From NCBI RefSeq assembly GCF_001610975.1, contig NZ_CP013342.1:2861001-2925000 (forward strand): a stretch of 64,000 nucleotides of DNA. Direction: 5' to 3'. The stretch is from Sphingopyxis terrae subsp. terrae NBRC 15098 (lineage in GTDB: Bacteria; Pseudomonadota; Alphaproteobacteria; Sphingomonadales; Sphingomonadaceae). The notes under the pieces are model-generated. The model did not search any database, had not been told where the DNA came from, and worked only from the letters and a program-made list of their open reading frames with translations. The position numbers and the translations under genes were made by a program. Shown in pieces: positions 27,131-34,687 of this stretch. Positions within the stretch are counted from its first letter, which is position 1. Each line of letters begins with the position of its first letter.

Positions 27131-27867
27131 GCGATGGCTCCGCGCAGCATCCAGAGCGCCATCGCGATCATCATCAGATTTTCAGTCAGCGACACGAAGC
27201 CCAGCGGCACCTTGCTGCTGCCGCCGACGCAGGCGCATTTGATATCGCGGCGGTCGATATAGACCGCCTTGAAGACCGACACCGCGCCGATGACGGCGAT
27301 GAACAGCGCGACCGGGATCGACAGCCACGGGAGGGCGTGCGCGGTCATCAGTACCCCGGCCAGCCCCTCGGCAAAGGGGTAGACATAGGAATAGGGAACC
27401 CAGCGCCGCGCGAGCAGGTCATAGTTGAGGAACATCGTCGAGAAGCTCTCGACGTCCTGCAGCTTAAGCAGCGCCAGGACGATCATGCTAAAAGAGATGA
27501 ACCATTCGGCGGCGCGCAGGGTGAAGGGGCTGCCGTAGGCGGCGAAGCTCGCGGCGAGCGCCATCAGCGCGGTCATCGCGAACAGTGCGATCACGGGCGT
27601 ATAGCTCGTCGCTCCCGGATCGCGGACGGCAAGGCCGAAATGGCGGCGCAGATCGTCATAGCCGCCGATCCGGCGGCCATCGATAAAGGTCTGCGGCGTC
27701 GTCTTGACGCCATGTTCGGCCTTGAACGCGTCGGTTTGCGCGCGCGTCTCCAGCCAATGATCGTCGACGGTGAAGCCCTTTCGTTCGAGGTGATGCTTCG
27801 CTTTCAGGCCATAGGGACAGATATGCTGTGGCATGACCATGCGGTAGAGGGTTGCTGTCTGTGTCAT
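27127..27867 (-). CDS. Glutaredoxin-MauE fusion membrane protein
   Basis: This is a 246-residue fusion. Residues 4-78 form a glutaredoxin fold with a monothiol-like CPYG site (Cys17) and TTPQTFIDGRRIGG for the cis-Pro and glutathione-binding part. The remainder is a MauE/DoxX-type domain of four hydrophobic helices with the paired-Cys element IKCACVGG (about residues 209-216). MauE proteins pass electrons or thiols to periplasmic partners during metalloprotein maturation. The first gene of the copAB operon, it may supply reductant for copper loading or repair (inference). The start lies about 8 bases from a predicted -10 box, so the transcript may be leaderless. Confidence 0.85.
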   Translation of the reverse strand: MTQTATLYRMVMPQHICPYGLKAKHHLERKGFTVDDHWLETRAQTDAFKAEHGVKTTPQTFIDGRRIGGYDDLRRHFGLAVRDPGATSYTPVIALFAMTALMALAASFAAYGSPFTLRAAEWFISFSMIVLALLKLQDVESFSTMFLNYDLLARRWVPYSYVYPFAEGLAGVLMTAHALPWLSIPVALFIAVIGAVSVFKAVYIDRRDIKCACVGGSSKVPLGFVSLTENLMMIAMALWMLRGAIA

Positions 27868-27874
27868 GCCGCCT

Positions 27875-27905
27875 GTATAACCTCCGTACCATGGTACGGA
27901 GTCAA
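27875..27905 (-). promoter_or_regulatory. MerR-type promoter/operator of the copper operon
   Basis: Reading the minus strand, the -35 box TTGACT (27905-27900) and -10 box TTATAC (27880-27875) are separated by 19 bases, the over-long spacer typical of MerR-activated promoters. The spacer region carries a perfect 20-bp palindrome, CTCCGTACCATGGTACGGAG (27882-27901). Its TCCGTAC-N4-GTACGGA core matches the half-sites and spacing known for the Tn501/Tn21 mer operator rather than the CCTTCC-type CueR site. Transcription should start near 27868, at the first codon of the glutaredoxin-MauE gene. The palindrome also contains the GGAG ribosome site of the divergent regulator. Confidence 0.85.
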
Positions 27906-27908
27906 GCG

Positions 27909-28310
27909 ATGCAGCTTTCGATCGGAAAACTGGCGGAAGCGGGCGGCGTCGGGGTCGAAACGGTCCGTTATTATCAGCGCCGCGGGTTGATGACGACGCC
28001 CGCTCGCAGTGGCGGCGAGGGGTGGGGCGCCGGCATCCGTCGCTATGATGCCGACGATGTCCGCCGGCTGAAATTCATCCGGTCGGCACAAGGGTCGGGC
28101 TTCACGCTCGAGGAAATCGCCGAGCTGCTGGAGCTTGAACAGAGCGACGATCGTGCGCGGGTCCGCAGCCTGGCGCGCCAGCGCATCGCCGCGCTCGACG
28201 CCAAGATTGCCCAGATGAGCGAAACCCGCGCCGCGCTTGCGCGGCTGGCGGACCAGTGCGCCGCGACCGACAAGGGCCCTTGCCCGATACTCGCGGCATT
28301 CGAGCCCTGA
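27909..28310 (+). CDS. MerR-family metal-responsive regulator
   Basis: This is a 133-residue protein. The MerR winged helix-turn-helix opens it (SIGKLAEAGGVGVETVRYYQ, then GIRRYDADDVRRLKFI), followed by the dimer helix and a metal loop with Cys117 and Cys125 (QCAATDKGPCPIL). The C-x7-C spacing equals that of CueR. The residue aligned with MerR Cys82/CueR Ser77 is Arg82, so the third thiolate of Hg(II) and Zn(II) sensors is absent. This argues for a monovalent copper or silver sensor, although the operator is mer-like. ATG at 27909 has GGAG seven bases upstream. An in-frame ATG at 27891 inside the operator is less likely. Confidence 0.87.
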   Translation: MQLSIGKLAEAGGVGVETVRYYQRRGLMTTPARSGGEGWGAGIRRYDADDVRRLKFIRSAQGSGFTLEEIAELLELEQSDDRARVRSLARQRIAALDAKIAQMSETRAALARLADQCAATDKGPCPILAAFEP

Positions 28311-28311
28311 T

Positions 28312-28405
28312 GTCATCGCGCGGAGCGCAGCGACGACGCAATCGCCCGCTGTCGGCCGTGCGCAAGGTCGATGGCTGGAGATTGCCTCGCTTCGCGCGCA
28401 ATGAC
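28312..28405. repeat. GTCATTGCG-type inverted-repeat element
   Basis: A 94-bp element begins GTCATCGCGCGGAGCG and ends CGCGCGCAATGAC. Its termini are imperfect inverted repeats enclosing CGCAATC and GATTGCC. It fills the space between the convergent MerR and ychF genes. A shorter relative occurs at 56312-56360. This is a dispersed, probably non-autonomous palindromic repeat known in many alphaproteobacteria, and it can fold as a hairpin. Confidence 0.65.
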
Positions 28406-28428
28406 GAAGTTTCTGGGCGCAGCGCGGC

Positions 28429-29526
28429 CTAGCTGTGCAGGAAGTGCATGACGTCGCCGTCGTGCACGACATAGGCCTTGCCTTCGGCGCGCAGCTTGCC
28501 GGCTTCGCGCGCCTTGGCTTCACCGCCCAGTGCGACATAATCGTCATAGGCGATGGTTTCTGCGCGAATGAAGCCCTTCTGGAAATCGCTGTGGATTTCG
28601 CCCGCGGCCTCCGGCGCGGTCGCGCCGGTATGGACGGTCCATGCGCGCGCTTCCTTCGGGCCGACGGTGAAGAAGGTCAGCAGGTGGAGCAGCTCATATC
28701 CCGCGCGGATCACGCGCGCGAGGCCCGTTTCGTGCAGCCCCATCTCCTCGAGGAACATCATGCGTTCTTCGGCGTCCATGCCGACAAGCTCGCTTTCGAT
28801 CGCTGCCGAGACGATCACCGCCTGAGCGCCCTCGGCCTTGGCGCGCGCGAAGACGGCTTCGCTGTGCGCATTGCCGGTCGCGGCATTCGCTTCTTCGACA
28901 TTGCAGACATAGAGGACGGGCTTGCTGGTCAGCAGCTGCGCCTGCCGGAGGATGCGCTCTTCATCGGCGTCCTTCGGATCGGTCAGACGCGCGGGCTTGC
29001 CGTCGCGTAGCAGATCGAGCGCCTGGCCGAGCACCGATGCTGCGGCCTTGGCTTCCTTGTCGCCCTGCGCGGCCTTTTTCGCGAAAGCGGGAACACGCTT
29101 TTCCAGGCTTTCGAGGTCGGAAAGCAGCAGTTCGGTCTCGACCGTCTCGGCGTCGGCGACCGGATCGACCTTGTTTTCGACATGCTGGATGTCGTCATCC
29201 TCGAAACAGCGCAGGACGTGGATGATCGCGTCGACTTCGCGGATGTTGCCGAGGAACTGGTTGCCGAGCCCTTCGCCCTTCGACGCGCCGCGCACGAGGC
29301 CGGCGATATCGACGAAGGCGAGCTGGGTCGGGATGATCTTCTGACTGCCTGCGATCGCCGCAAGCTTGTCGAGCCGCGCGTCGGGCACCGCGACATTGCC
29401 GATATTCGGTTCGATCGTGCAGAAGGGATAATTCGCCGCCTGCGCCGCCTGCGTCTCGGTCAGCGCGTTGAACAGCGTCGACTTGCCGACGTTCGGCAGC
29501 CCGACGATCCCGCATTTGAAACCCAT
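28429..29526 (-). CDS. ychF: YchF/Obg-like ATPase
   Basis: This 365-residue P-loop protein has GLPNVGKSTLFNAL (residues 8-21), the switch motif DIAGLVRGASKGEGLGNQFL, and NVEE in place of the NKxD specificity motif, which is why the family prefers ATP. A coiled-coil helical insert (about 130-200) and a C-terminal TGS domain (AWTVHTGATAPEAAGEIH) complete the fold. YchF binds ribosomes and modulates translation during stress. The length is normal. The next genes on this strand (a GNAT protein and pth) lie upstream of it and probably share its transcript. Confidence 0.95.
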   Translation of the reverse strand: MGFKCGIVGLPNVGKSTLFNALTETQAAQAANYPFCTIEPNIGNVAVPDARLDKLAAIAGSQKIIPTQLAFVDIAGLVRGASKGEGLGNQFLGNIREVDAIIHVLRCFEDDDIQHVENKVDPVADAETVETELLLSDLESLEKRVPAFAKKAAQGDKEAKAAASVLGQALDLLRDGKPARLTDPKDADEERILRQAQLLTSKPVLYVCNVEEANAATGNAHSEAVFARAKAEGAQAVIVSAAIESELVGMDAEERMMFLEEMGLHETGLARVIRAGYELLHLLTFFTVGPKEARAWTVHTGATAPEAAGEIHSDFQKGFIRAETIAYDDYVALGGEAKAREAGKLRAEGKAYVVHDGDVMHFLHS

Positions 29527-29538
29527 TTTCCTACCCTT

Positions 29539-29949
29539 TTAATCAAGCCGGCGGGCAAAGACGCGCACCGGCTGCAAATTCCAGTCGAGGCGCTCATAGA
29601 GGCCCGCGGCGGGATTTCCATCCCGAACCATCAATTCCACCTTCGGACAGCCCCGCGCCCGCAGCCAGTCGCAGCCGGCATCGAGCAGATCGCGCGCGAT
29701 CCCGCTGCCGCGCCGGTCGGGGTGGACGCCCAGATAATAGACCCAGCCGCGGTGGCCGTCGAAGCCGACCATGATCGTACCGGCGATCGCGCCTCCCGCT
29801 TCGGCGAGCAGGATCGTCGCGGCGTCGTGGCCGAGCGCGCGGTCAAAGTCGGCGTCCGGGTCGTTCCAGGGCCGGGTGAGGTCGCAGCTTTGCCACAGGG
29901 CGACCGCGGCGTCGCGATCGGCGGGCGTCGCGGCGCGGATCAGCGTCAT
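29539..29949 (-). CDS. GNAT-family N-acetyltransferase
   Basis: This is a 136-residue GNAT protein. IRAATPADRDAAVALW begins the fold, GTIMVGFDGHRGWVYYLGVHPDRRGSGIARDL gives beta4 and the acetyl-CoA pyrophosphate loop (R-R-G-S-G-I-A), and GNPAAGLYERLDW closes it with the usual Tyr general acid. It resembles YpeA-type acetyltransferases. The acceptor is unknown. The ATG overlaps the pth stop by four bases (ATGA), so it is translated together with peptidyl-tRNA hydrolase. Confidence 0.88.
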   Translation of the reverse strand: MTLIRAATPADRDAAVALWQSCDLTRPWNDPDADFDRALGHDAATILLAEAGGAIAGTIMVGFDGHRGWVYYLGVHPDRRGSGIARDLLDAGCDWLRARGCPKVELMVRDGNPAAGLYERLDWNLQPVRVFARRLD

Positions 29950-30515
29950 GGTTGCAGCCGCAGCGCCAGATCGTTCTGGAACCGCACGTCGTCGCCCTCG
30001 GCAAGCCAGCTCGCTTCGGCGGCGATCGCGCCAAGCAGGTCGGTCAGCGGTTCGATCTCGGTCTTGTGGTAATTGCCGAGGACATGGCCCGTCACGCGGT
30101 CCTTGTGCCCCGGATGACCGATGCCGATGCGGACGCGGCGGAAATCGTCGCCGATATGCTGGATCATGCTGCGGATGCCGTTATGTCCGGCCGCGCCGCC
30201 GCCCTGTTTGACCTTCACCTTCATCGGCGCAAGGTCGAGTTCGTCGTAGAAGGCGGTCACGTCCTGCGGCGCAAGCTTGTAGAAATCCATCGCGGCGCGC
30301 ACGCTGCGACCGCTTTCATTCATGAAGGTGCCGGGCTTGAGCAGCAGAATGCGGGTTCGGCCGATGCGGCCGTCCTGCAGCCAGCCCTGAAATTTCTTGG
30401 CGGGCGGCGCGAATTGATGAGTGTCGGCGATTACGTCGATCGCCATGAAGCCGACATTATGCCGGTTCATCGCATATTGAGGCCCGGGATTGCCGAGGCC
30501 GACCCAGAGCTGCAT
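29946..30515 (-). CDS. pth: Peptidyl-tRNA hydrolase
   Basis: This 189-residue enzyme contains GLGNPGPQYAMNRHNVGF (Asn8 region and catalytic His near residue 19), KPGTFMNESGRSV, and FYDELDLAPMKVKVKQGGGAAGHNG with the catalytic Asp. Pth recycles peptidyl-tRNA released from stalled ribosomes. It follows the L25/CTC gene on the same strand, a common order, with a hairpin between the two. The length is normal for bacteria. Confidence 0.95.
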   Translation of the reverse strand: MQLWVGLGNPGPQYAMNRHNVGFMAIDVIADTHQFAPPAKKFQGWLQDGRIGRTRILLLKPGTFMNESGRSVRAAMDFYKLAPQDVTAFYDELDLAPMKVKVKQGGGAAGHNGIRSMIQHIGDDFRRVRIGIGHPGHKDRVTGHVLGNYHKTEIEPLTDLLGAIAAEASWLAEGDDVRFQNDLALRLQP

Positions 30516-30544
30516 TGCGGTGCCTTTCCCGGGTCCGATGGAAA

Positions 30545-30568
30545 CGCCCCTCCCGCCGGGGAGGGGCG
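30545..30568 (-). terminator. Hairpin between L25/CTC gene and pth
   Basis: CGCCCCTCCC and GGGAGGGGCG form a perfect 10-bp stem with a four-base loop. On the minus strand it is followed by GTTTCC, a weak T run. It lies 14 bases after the L25 stop and about 30 bases before the pth start, so it may attenuate rather than end transcription. Confidence 0.5.
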
Positions 30569-30581
30569 CATCCGGTAAGCG

Positions 30582-31211
30582 TTAGGCTTCGCCTTCGGCG
30601 GCTTCGCCTTCGTCCTTCGTCGTGTCGCCATCGCTCGACTTGAGCGCCGACGGAGCGACGATGGTCGCAATCGTGAAGTCGCGATCGCTGATCGCGCTCT
30701 CGACACCCTTGGGCAGAGCGACGTTGCTGATGTGGATCGAATCGCCGACGTCGAAGCCGGTGACGTCGATGCTGATTTCGTCGGGGATCTTGTCCGCTTC
30801 GCAGACGAGTTCCAGCTCGTGACGAACGATGTTCAGCACGCCGCCGCGCTTCAGGCCGGGCGAGGCTTCTTCGTTGGCGAACACCACCGGCACTTCGACA
30901 TGGACCTTGGCGTCCTTCGAGATGCGCAGGAAGTCCGCATGGATCGGGCGATCCTTGACGGGATGAAAGGCGACGTCCTTAGGCAAGGTGCGGACGGTCT
31001 TGCCGCCCACTTCGATCATCACGACCGAGTTCATGAAGTGACCCGTCATCAGCTGCTTCATCAGCAGCTTTTCTTCGACGTGGATCATCAGGGGTTCTTC
31101 GTTGCCGCCATAGACGACGGCGGGGACGCGGCCATTGCGACGCAGGTCACGCGAGGCTCCCTTGCCTGCACGTTCGCGCGTCTCGGCCGTCAGCGTCAGC
31201 TGATCGCTCAT
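30582..31211 (-). CDS. rplY: 50S ribosomal protein L25, general stress (CTC) form
   Basis: This is a 209-residue protein. The N-terminal L25 domain (about 1-95) binds 5S rRNA ([28 protein letters not shown]). A C-terminal TL5/CTC domain (about 100-190) contains [20 protein letters not shown] and [23 protein letters not shown]. The acidic tail is typical. The long CTC form is standard in alphaproteobacteria. It is transcribed ahead of pth and ychF. Confidence 0.95.
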   Translation of the reverse strand: MSDQLTLTAETRERAGKGASRDLRRNGRVPAVVYGGNEEPLMIHVEEKLLMKQLMTGHFMNSVVMIEVGGKTVRTLPKDVAFHPVKDRPIHADFLRISKDAKVHVEVPVVFANEEASPGLKRGGVLNIVRHELELVCEADKIPDEISIDVTGFDVGDSIHISNVALPKGVESAISDRDFTIATIVAPSALKSSDGDTTKDEGEAAEGEA

Positions 31212-31382
31212 ATCATTTCTCCGAGAAACAGTTGCACATATCCGCCACGCCTCCAGGGATGACCATGGCGGAAGCGCGGGCGCATAGCCGGGAACCGGCG
31301 GAAAGGCAAGCGCGATGCGGGAAAGGGGGATCGGATCGGCGAAAAGGGGAATGTCGGTATCGCATCCCGTCTTGCCGCCGGG

Positions 31383-32285
31383 CTATTGCACCCGCACCAC
31401 CCGGTATCCGGCCGCTTCCAGAGCGGCGGGAACGCCGTCAGCGCCCACCAGATGTCCCGCACCGACCGCGATCAGCACCGTGCCGGGTTTCGCCATGCGC
31501 TGCTCCACCCACTTGGTCCAGCGCCGGTTGCGATCGGTGATGATCGCGGCGCGCGCGGCCGGGACCGCGTCGACATCCTCGTTCACCACCTTTTCGAGTG
31601 CGGCGACGTCGCCGCGCGCCCAGGCGGCGTTCATCGCCTTCACGTCGGCGACGCCGCTTGCCGAATTGGCGAGCGCGCGCGTCAGCAGGCGGCGCTGCGT
31701 TGCGGCGTCGAGCGTTTCGAACAGCGTCAACTGCCCCCGCGCCGTCTCCAGCCCGCCGATCGGCTTTCCGGCGTCGGAAAAGCGCTGCGTCAGCCGGGCT
31801 TCGACGCCATTTTCGGGCGACAAATCGGCCTGCTGCGCGACACGCTGGCCCATCAGCACCAGGATTGCCCAGTCGTCGAGCGCATCGCCGCCGAAACCGC
31901 TGCCCGCGCCTTCTATCTTGCGATAGGCGGCAAGCGCTGCCGGATCGAGCCGGCGCTCCATCGCCAGTGGCGCGCTGCGCGGTGCAAGTTCGCGGAACAC
32001 GTCGCCCGCTGCTGCAAGCTGATCGGGCGCCAGTTCGAGGACCAATTCGTCGGCCGCCGCAATCGCCGCGCCGACCTTCCCGCCGTCCCAGCGCGTGCCG
32101 GCGGGAAGCGCGTGCATCGAGCCGAGCAGGAAGATGCGCGTGTCGGCGTCTTCGACCAGCCACATCGCCGGATGCGCTTCGGTAACTGGCGTCGCAGCTT
32201 TGCAGGCGAGCAGCAGCAACGGCAAAAGGGCCGCCGCGGCGCGGCGACCCCAGGACCGAAAGGCAAGGGCGCCCCGCTGCCTCAC
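31383..32285 (-). CDS. TraB/GumN-family lipoprotein (second of a tandem pair)
   Basis: This 300-residue protein begins at a GTG that overlaps the TGA of the preceding paralogue (GTGA). A lipoprotein signal with lipobox LLAC is seen at about residues 16-28 (LLPLLLLACKAATP). The TraB/GumN fold shows the GxxH motif in FLLGSMHALP and the distal motif VGAGHLVG near the C-terminus, both thought to form a metal site as in TIKI-type proteases. The function in bacteria is poorly known. It shares order and motifs with the upstream copy, so a recent or functional duplication is likely. The longer open frame to 32771 is a shadow of the paralogue. Confidence 0.85.
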   Translation of the reverse strand: MRQRGALAFRSWGRRAAAALLPLLLLACKAATPVTEAHPAMWLVEDADTRIFLLGSMHALPAGTRWDGGKVGAAIAAADELVLELAPDQLAAAGDVFRELAPRSAPLAMERRLDPAALAAYRKIEGAGSGFGGDALDDWAILVLMGQRVAQQADLSPENGVEARLTQRFSDAGKPIGGLETARGQLTLFETLDAATQRRLLTRALANSASGVADVKAMNAAWARGDVAALEKVVNEDVDAVPAARAAIITDRNRRWTKWVEQRMAKPGTVLIAVGAGHLVGADGVPAALEAAGYRVVRVQ

Positions 32286-33217
32286 TGGATGCGCGTCACC
32301 TTCAACCCGCGCTCCTTGAGATAGTCCTGCACGCTCTTTGCTCCCGCCAGATGGCCCGCGCCGACCGCGACGAAAATGGTGCCCGGCTGCGCCATGCGCG
32401 CCTCGATCTGCTCGGCCCAGCGCGCGTTGCGGTCCCACAGCAGGGTTTTGGCGACGTCGGGCGTTTCGGCAAGCCCCTCGTTCATCGTTTCGGCGAGCGC
32501 AGCCGGATCGCCGGCCCCCCATTGCCCGACCATCGTGTCGAGCTGCGGCCCCAGCTTGTCGAGATCCTTGACCATGACGTTGAGGAAGGCGATCTGGCTG
32601 GACATGGGCAGGGCATCGAAAAAGCCGAGCTGTTCGCTGAGCGTTTCGAACCCGGAGATCGGCTTGGCGGCCGCCTTTGCCGCATTGCTCAACTGCTTTT
32701 CGGCGCCCTCTTCGGGGTTGTAGCCTATTTTGGTCAGCGGCAGCACCGACAGGGTGATCCCCGCAAACCACGGCTTGAAGCCGTCGAAGCTGGCGGGCGG
32801 CAGGCCCAGGCTGGTCATCGCCGCCTGATAGGCCGCAAGCGCTGCCGGATCGAGCCGCGCAGAAAGCGCCGTTCCGCTCTGGTCCAATGCCAGCGCCATC
32901 GTTTCCTTCGCCACTTCATTCTGATCTTCGGGCAGCACGAGTTCGAGTTTGAGTTCGTCCGATTTGTCGAACGCGTCTTTCACGGCGCCGTCGAACCAGC
33001 TCAATCCGGGCTTTAGCACATGCACGGTGCCGAACAGATAGACGGTGGTGTCGTCGTCCTTCACCGCCCACAGCGCGGGTTTGATCGCGGTCGTCGTTGC
33101 CGCCGCGGGCGCGGCAGCTTCCTGCGCCGCGGCGCTATTGTGTCCCGGCACGACCGCGCATTGGGCGAGGGGAATGATCGCGCAGCTCAGCGCAAGTTTG
33201 CGGAAGAAGGAGGTCAT
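32282..33217 (-). CDS. TraB/GumN-family exported protein (first of a tandem pair)
   Basis: This is a 311-residue protein with signal MTSFFRKLALSCAIIPLAQC. PLAQC could serve as a weak lipobox or be followed by ordinary cleavage in the Ala-rich segment after it. The GxxH motif is in YLFGTVHVLKPG, and VAVGAGHLAG lies near the C-terminus. Central sequences (ARLDPAALAAYQAAM, and IGYNPEEGAEKQLSN at the equivalent place) line up with the following paralogue. AAGAAGGAGG precedes the ATG. The pair is cotranscribed. The role is unknown, possibly a periplasmic metal-dependent peptidase. Confidence 0.85.
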   Translation of the reverse strand: MTSFFRKLALSCAIIPLAQCAVVPGHNSAAAQEAAAPAAATTTAIKPALWAVKDDDTTVYLFGTVHVLKPGLSWFDGAVKDAFDKSDELKLELVLPEDQNEVAKETMALALDQSGTALSARLDPAALAAYQAAMTSLGLPPASFDGFKPWFAGITLSVLPLTKIGYNPEEGAEKQLSNAAKAAAKPISGFETLSEQLGFFDALPMSSQIAFLNVMVKDLDKLGPQLDTMVGQWGAGDPAALAETMNEGLAETPDVAKTLLWDRNARWAEQIEARMAQPGTIFVAVGAGHLAGAKSVQDYLKERGLKVTRIQ

Positions 33218-33267
33218 CGGGCCTGCTTTCGTTTCAAAAAGGGGAGGGGCAAGAGGTTCGCTGATAA

Positions 33268-33888
33268 TCAACGATATTTGAACCAGAGATAGACGATCAG
33301 GTTGACGGCGAGCGTCAGGACAAAGAGCGCCATGGCATCGACCGGCGGCGCGAGGCTCGCGCGGGCGGCGACCCACCACACGGGGCAGGCGATCACAAAG
33401 GCATGGAAGCCGGCGACGCTTCCCAGATAATAGGCGTGGCGTTCATGATCGTCGACTGCGCGGAAATAGAAGAGGCTGGCGACGCTCATCCCGACAACCC
33501 AGATCGCCGAGACGATGATCGCCGTTGCGGGAGTCAAGGGCGCGTCGCTTGCCAGATCGCCGGACCCCTGCGCAACCTGGAGGGTCAGCGCAACCCCCGC
33601 GCCAAGGCTCATCGACGCGACCATCGTCACCCAATAGAGGCGCTTGCGCGGCGACCAGCCGGCCCAGGCTTCGCGGTTCAGGCGGATATAGAGCGCCATA
33701 CCGGCCAGTGCGAGGACGAGCGCCGCCACCGGGCCCGCCCATGTCGGCAACGGCTGGCCGCCGGTTTCGGCCAGGCCGTCGCTATTACCGGCGAAAGCGC
33801 CGGCAACGGCTCCGGCGATCATGATGATGGCAACCGGCCACAGATAACCGGGACCGGCGCGGCGTTCCTTCGGCATGTTCGTCATCAT
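33268..33888 (-). CDS. Six-helix membrane protein paired with an Xre regulator
   Basis: This 206-residue protein has about six hydrophobic segments (near residues 14-32, 50-68, 83-107, 120-141, 153-176 and 183-203) joined by short loops. I see no catalytic motif. The start ATG overlaps the stop of the small helix-turn-helix gene (ATGA), and a second ATG follows directly. Small Xre regulators coupled to membrane proteins of this size are common. The regulator may control this operon, and the membrane protein may sense or transport. Both are inference. Confidence 0.75.
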   Translation of the reverse strand: MMTNMPKERRAGPGYLWPVAIIMIAGAVAGAFAGNSDGLAETGGQPLPTWAGPVAALVLALAGMALYIRLNREAWAGWSPRKRLYWVTMVASMSLGAGVALTLQVAQGSGDLASDAPLTPATAIIVSAIWVVGMSVASLFYFRAVDDHERHAYYLGSVAGFHAFVIACPVWWVAARASLAPPVDAMALFVLTLAVNLIVYLWFKYR

Positions 33889-34091
33889 TCCTGTCCTGCA
33901 AAACCGTCGTCGAAAATCTCTTCGATCGGCATTTCGAATAGTCGGGCCAGCTTGAAAGCGAGCGGTAAAGACGGGTCGTATTTCCCTGTCTCGATTGCAT
34001 TTACTGCCTGCCGCGACACGTCGAGCCGGTCGGCCAGTTCGGCTTGGCTCCAATTGCGCATTGCGCGGAGGACTTTCAGTTTGTTGTTCAT
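33885..34091 (-). CDS. Small Xre-family helix-turn-helix regulator
   Basis: This 68-residue protein is essentially a single HTH_3 domain: NNKLKVLRAMRNWSQAELAD, then LDVSRQAVNAIETGKYDPSL and LAFKLARLFEMPIEEIF. It matches the short YozG/HipB-like regulators that dimerise through the C-terminal helix. ATG at 34091 is preferred over an upstream in-frame start because the domain begins there. It is coupled to the following membrane protein. The ligand and targets are unknown. Confidence 0.87.
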   Translation of the reverse strand: MNNKLKVLRAMRNWSQAELADRLDVSRQAVNAIETGKYDPSLPLAFKLARLFEMPIEEIFDDGFAGQE

Positions 34092-34293
34092 CGGCGCCTC
34101 GCCAATAGGATCCCTTCGGGCCTGCATATAGTCACAATCGCTATCCTTTTGTCAGCCGATCGAAACGCGATGCCCGCCCGCGGGGATTTTCGGGATCAAG
34201 AGGCTGGAGCGCCGCCGCGTCGGGCCGCGCTCCAGCTCAAGTCGCCTGCCGACACCGGGGAGCATCGACGCGGACGAAGCCCGATGGAGGGGA

Positions 34294-34626
34294 TCAGCGG
34301 CCGGGCTTGATCATCAGCAGCGCCAGCTGGGTACCGCCGTCGGCGCGGGCAATGGCGCGTTCAATCTGCGGCTTTGCGGCGGCGAGGGCAGTCGCCATGC
34401 AGGCATTTTCCGAATTGCGCGCGGCAAGACCGCGAGCCGAGGTAGCGCAAATCTGGCGGGCAGCGCTGTGAACGCGCGATTCCAGCCGCTCGCGTCCCTT
34501 GGCGCTGGTGAGCTTGAGGTCGTCGATGCGGACGGTGGCGGTGGGCGCTTCATCGGCGGTCGCAGCGAGCGCGGGCGTGCCGACCAGAGCGAGCGAGAGG
34601 GCGAGGATGGTGGTGCGAGCGATCAT
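34294..34626 (-). CDS. UrcA-family exported protein
   Basis: This is a 110-residue protein with a signal peptide (MIARTTILALSLALVGTPALA). The mature part follows the UrcA pattern: VRIDDLKLTSAKGRERLESRVHSAA, then a first conserved Cys (QICATS) and a second (ENACMATAL) about 18 residues later, probably a disulfide, and a helical tail. UrcA proteins are small, widespread in Sphingomonadales and Caulobacterales, and of unknown function. A strong-looking promoter lies upstream. The gene is divergent from glyQ. Confidence 0.85.
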   Translation of the reverse strand: MIARTTILALSLALVGTPALAATADEAPTATVRIDDLKLTSAKGRERLESRVHSAARQICATSARGLAARNSENACMATALAAAKPQIERAIARADGGTQLALLMIKPGR

Positions 34627-34687
34627 GATGGGTCTCCTTGGGTGATGTCTTGGTCACGTCAACCTGTCTTCATGTCAGGTATGCATG

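Noticed and set aside
31383..32771. A single 462-residue TraB/GumN protein extending upstream
   Set aside because: The upstream part is a shadow of the first paralogue, and a GTG start with a lipobox signal peptide fits the second gene.
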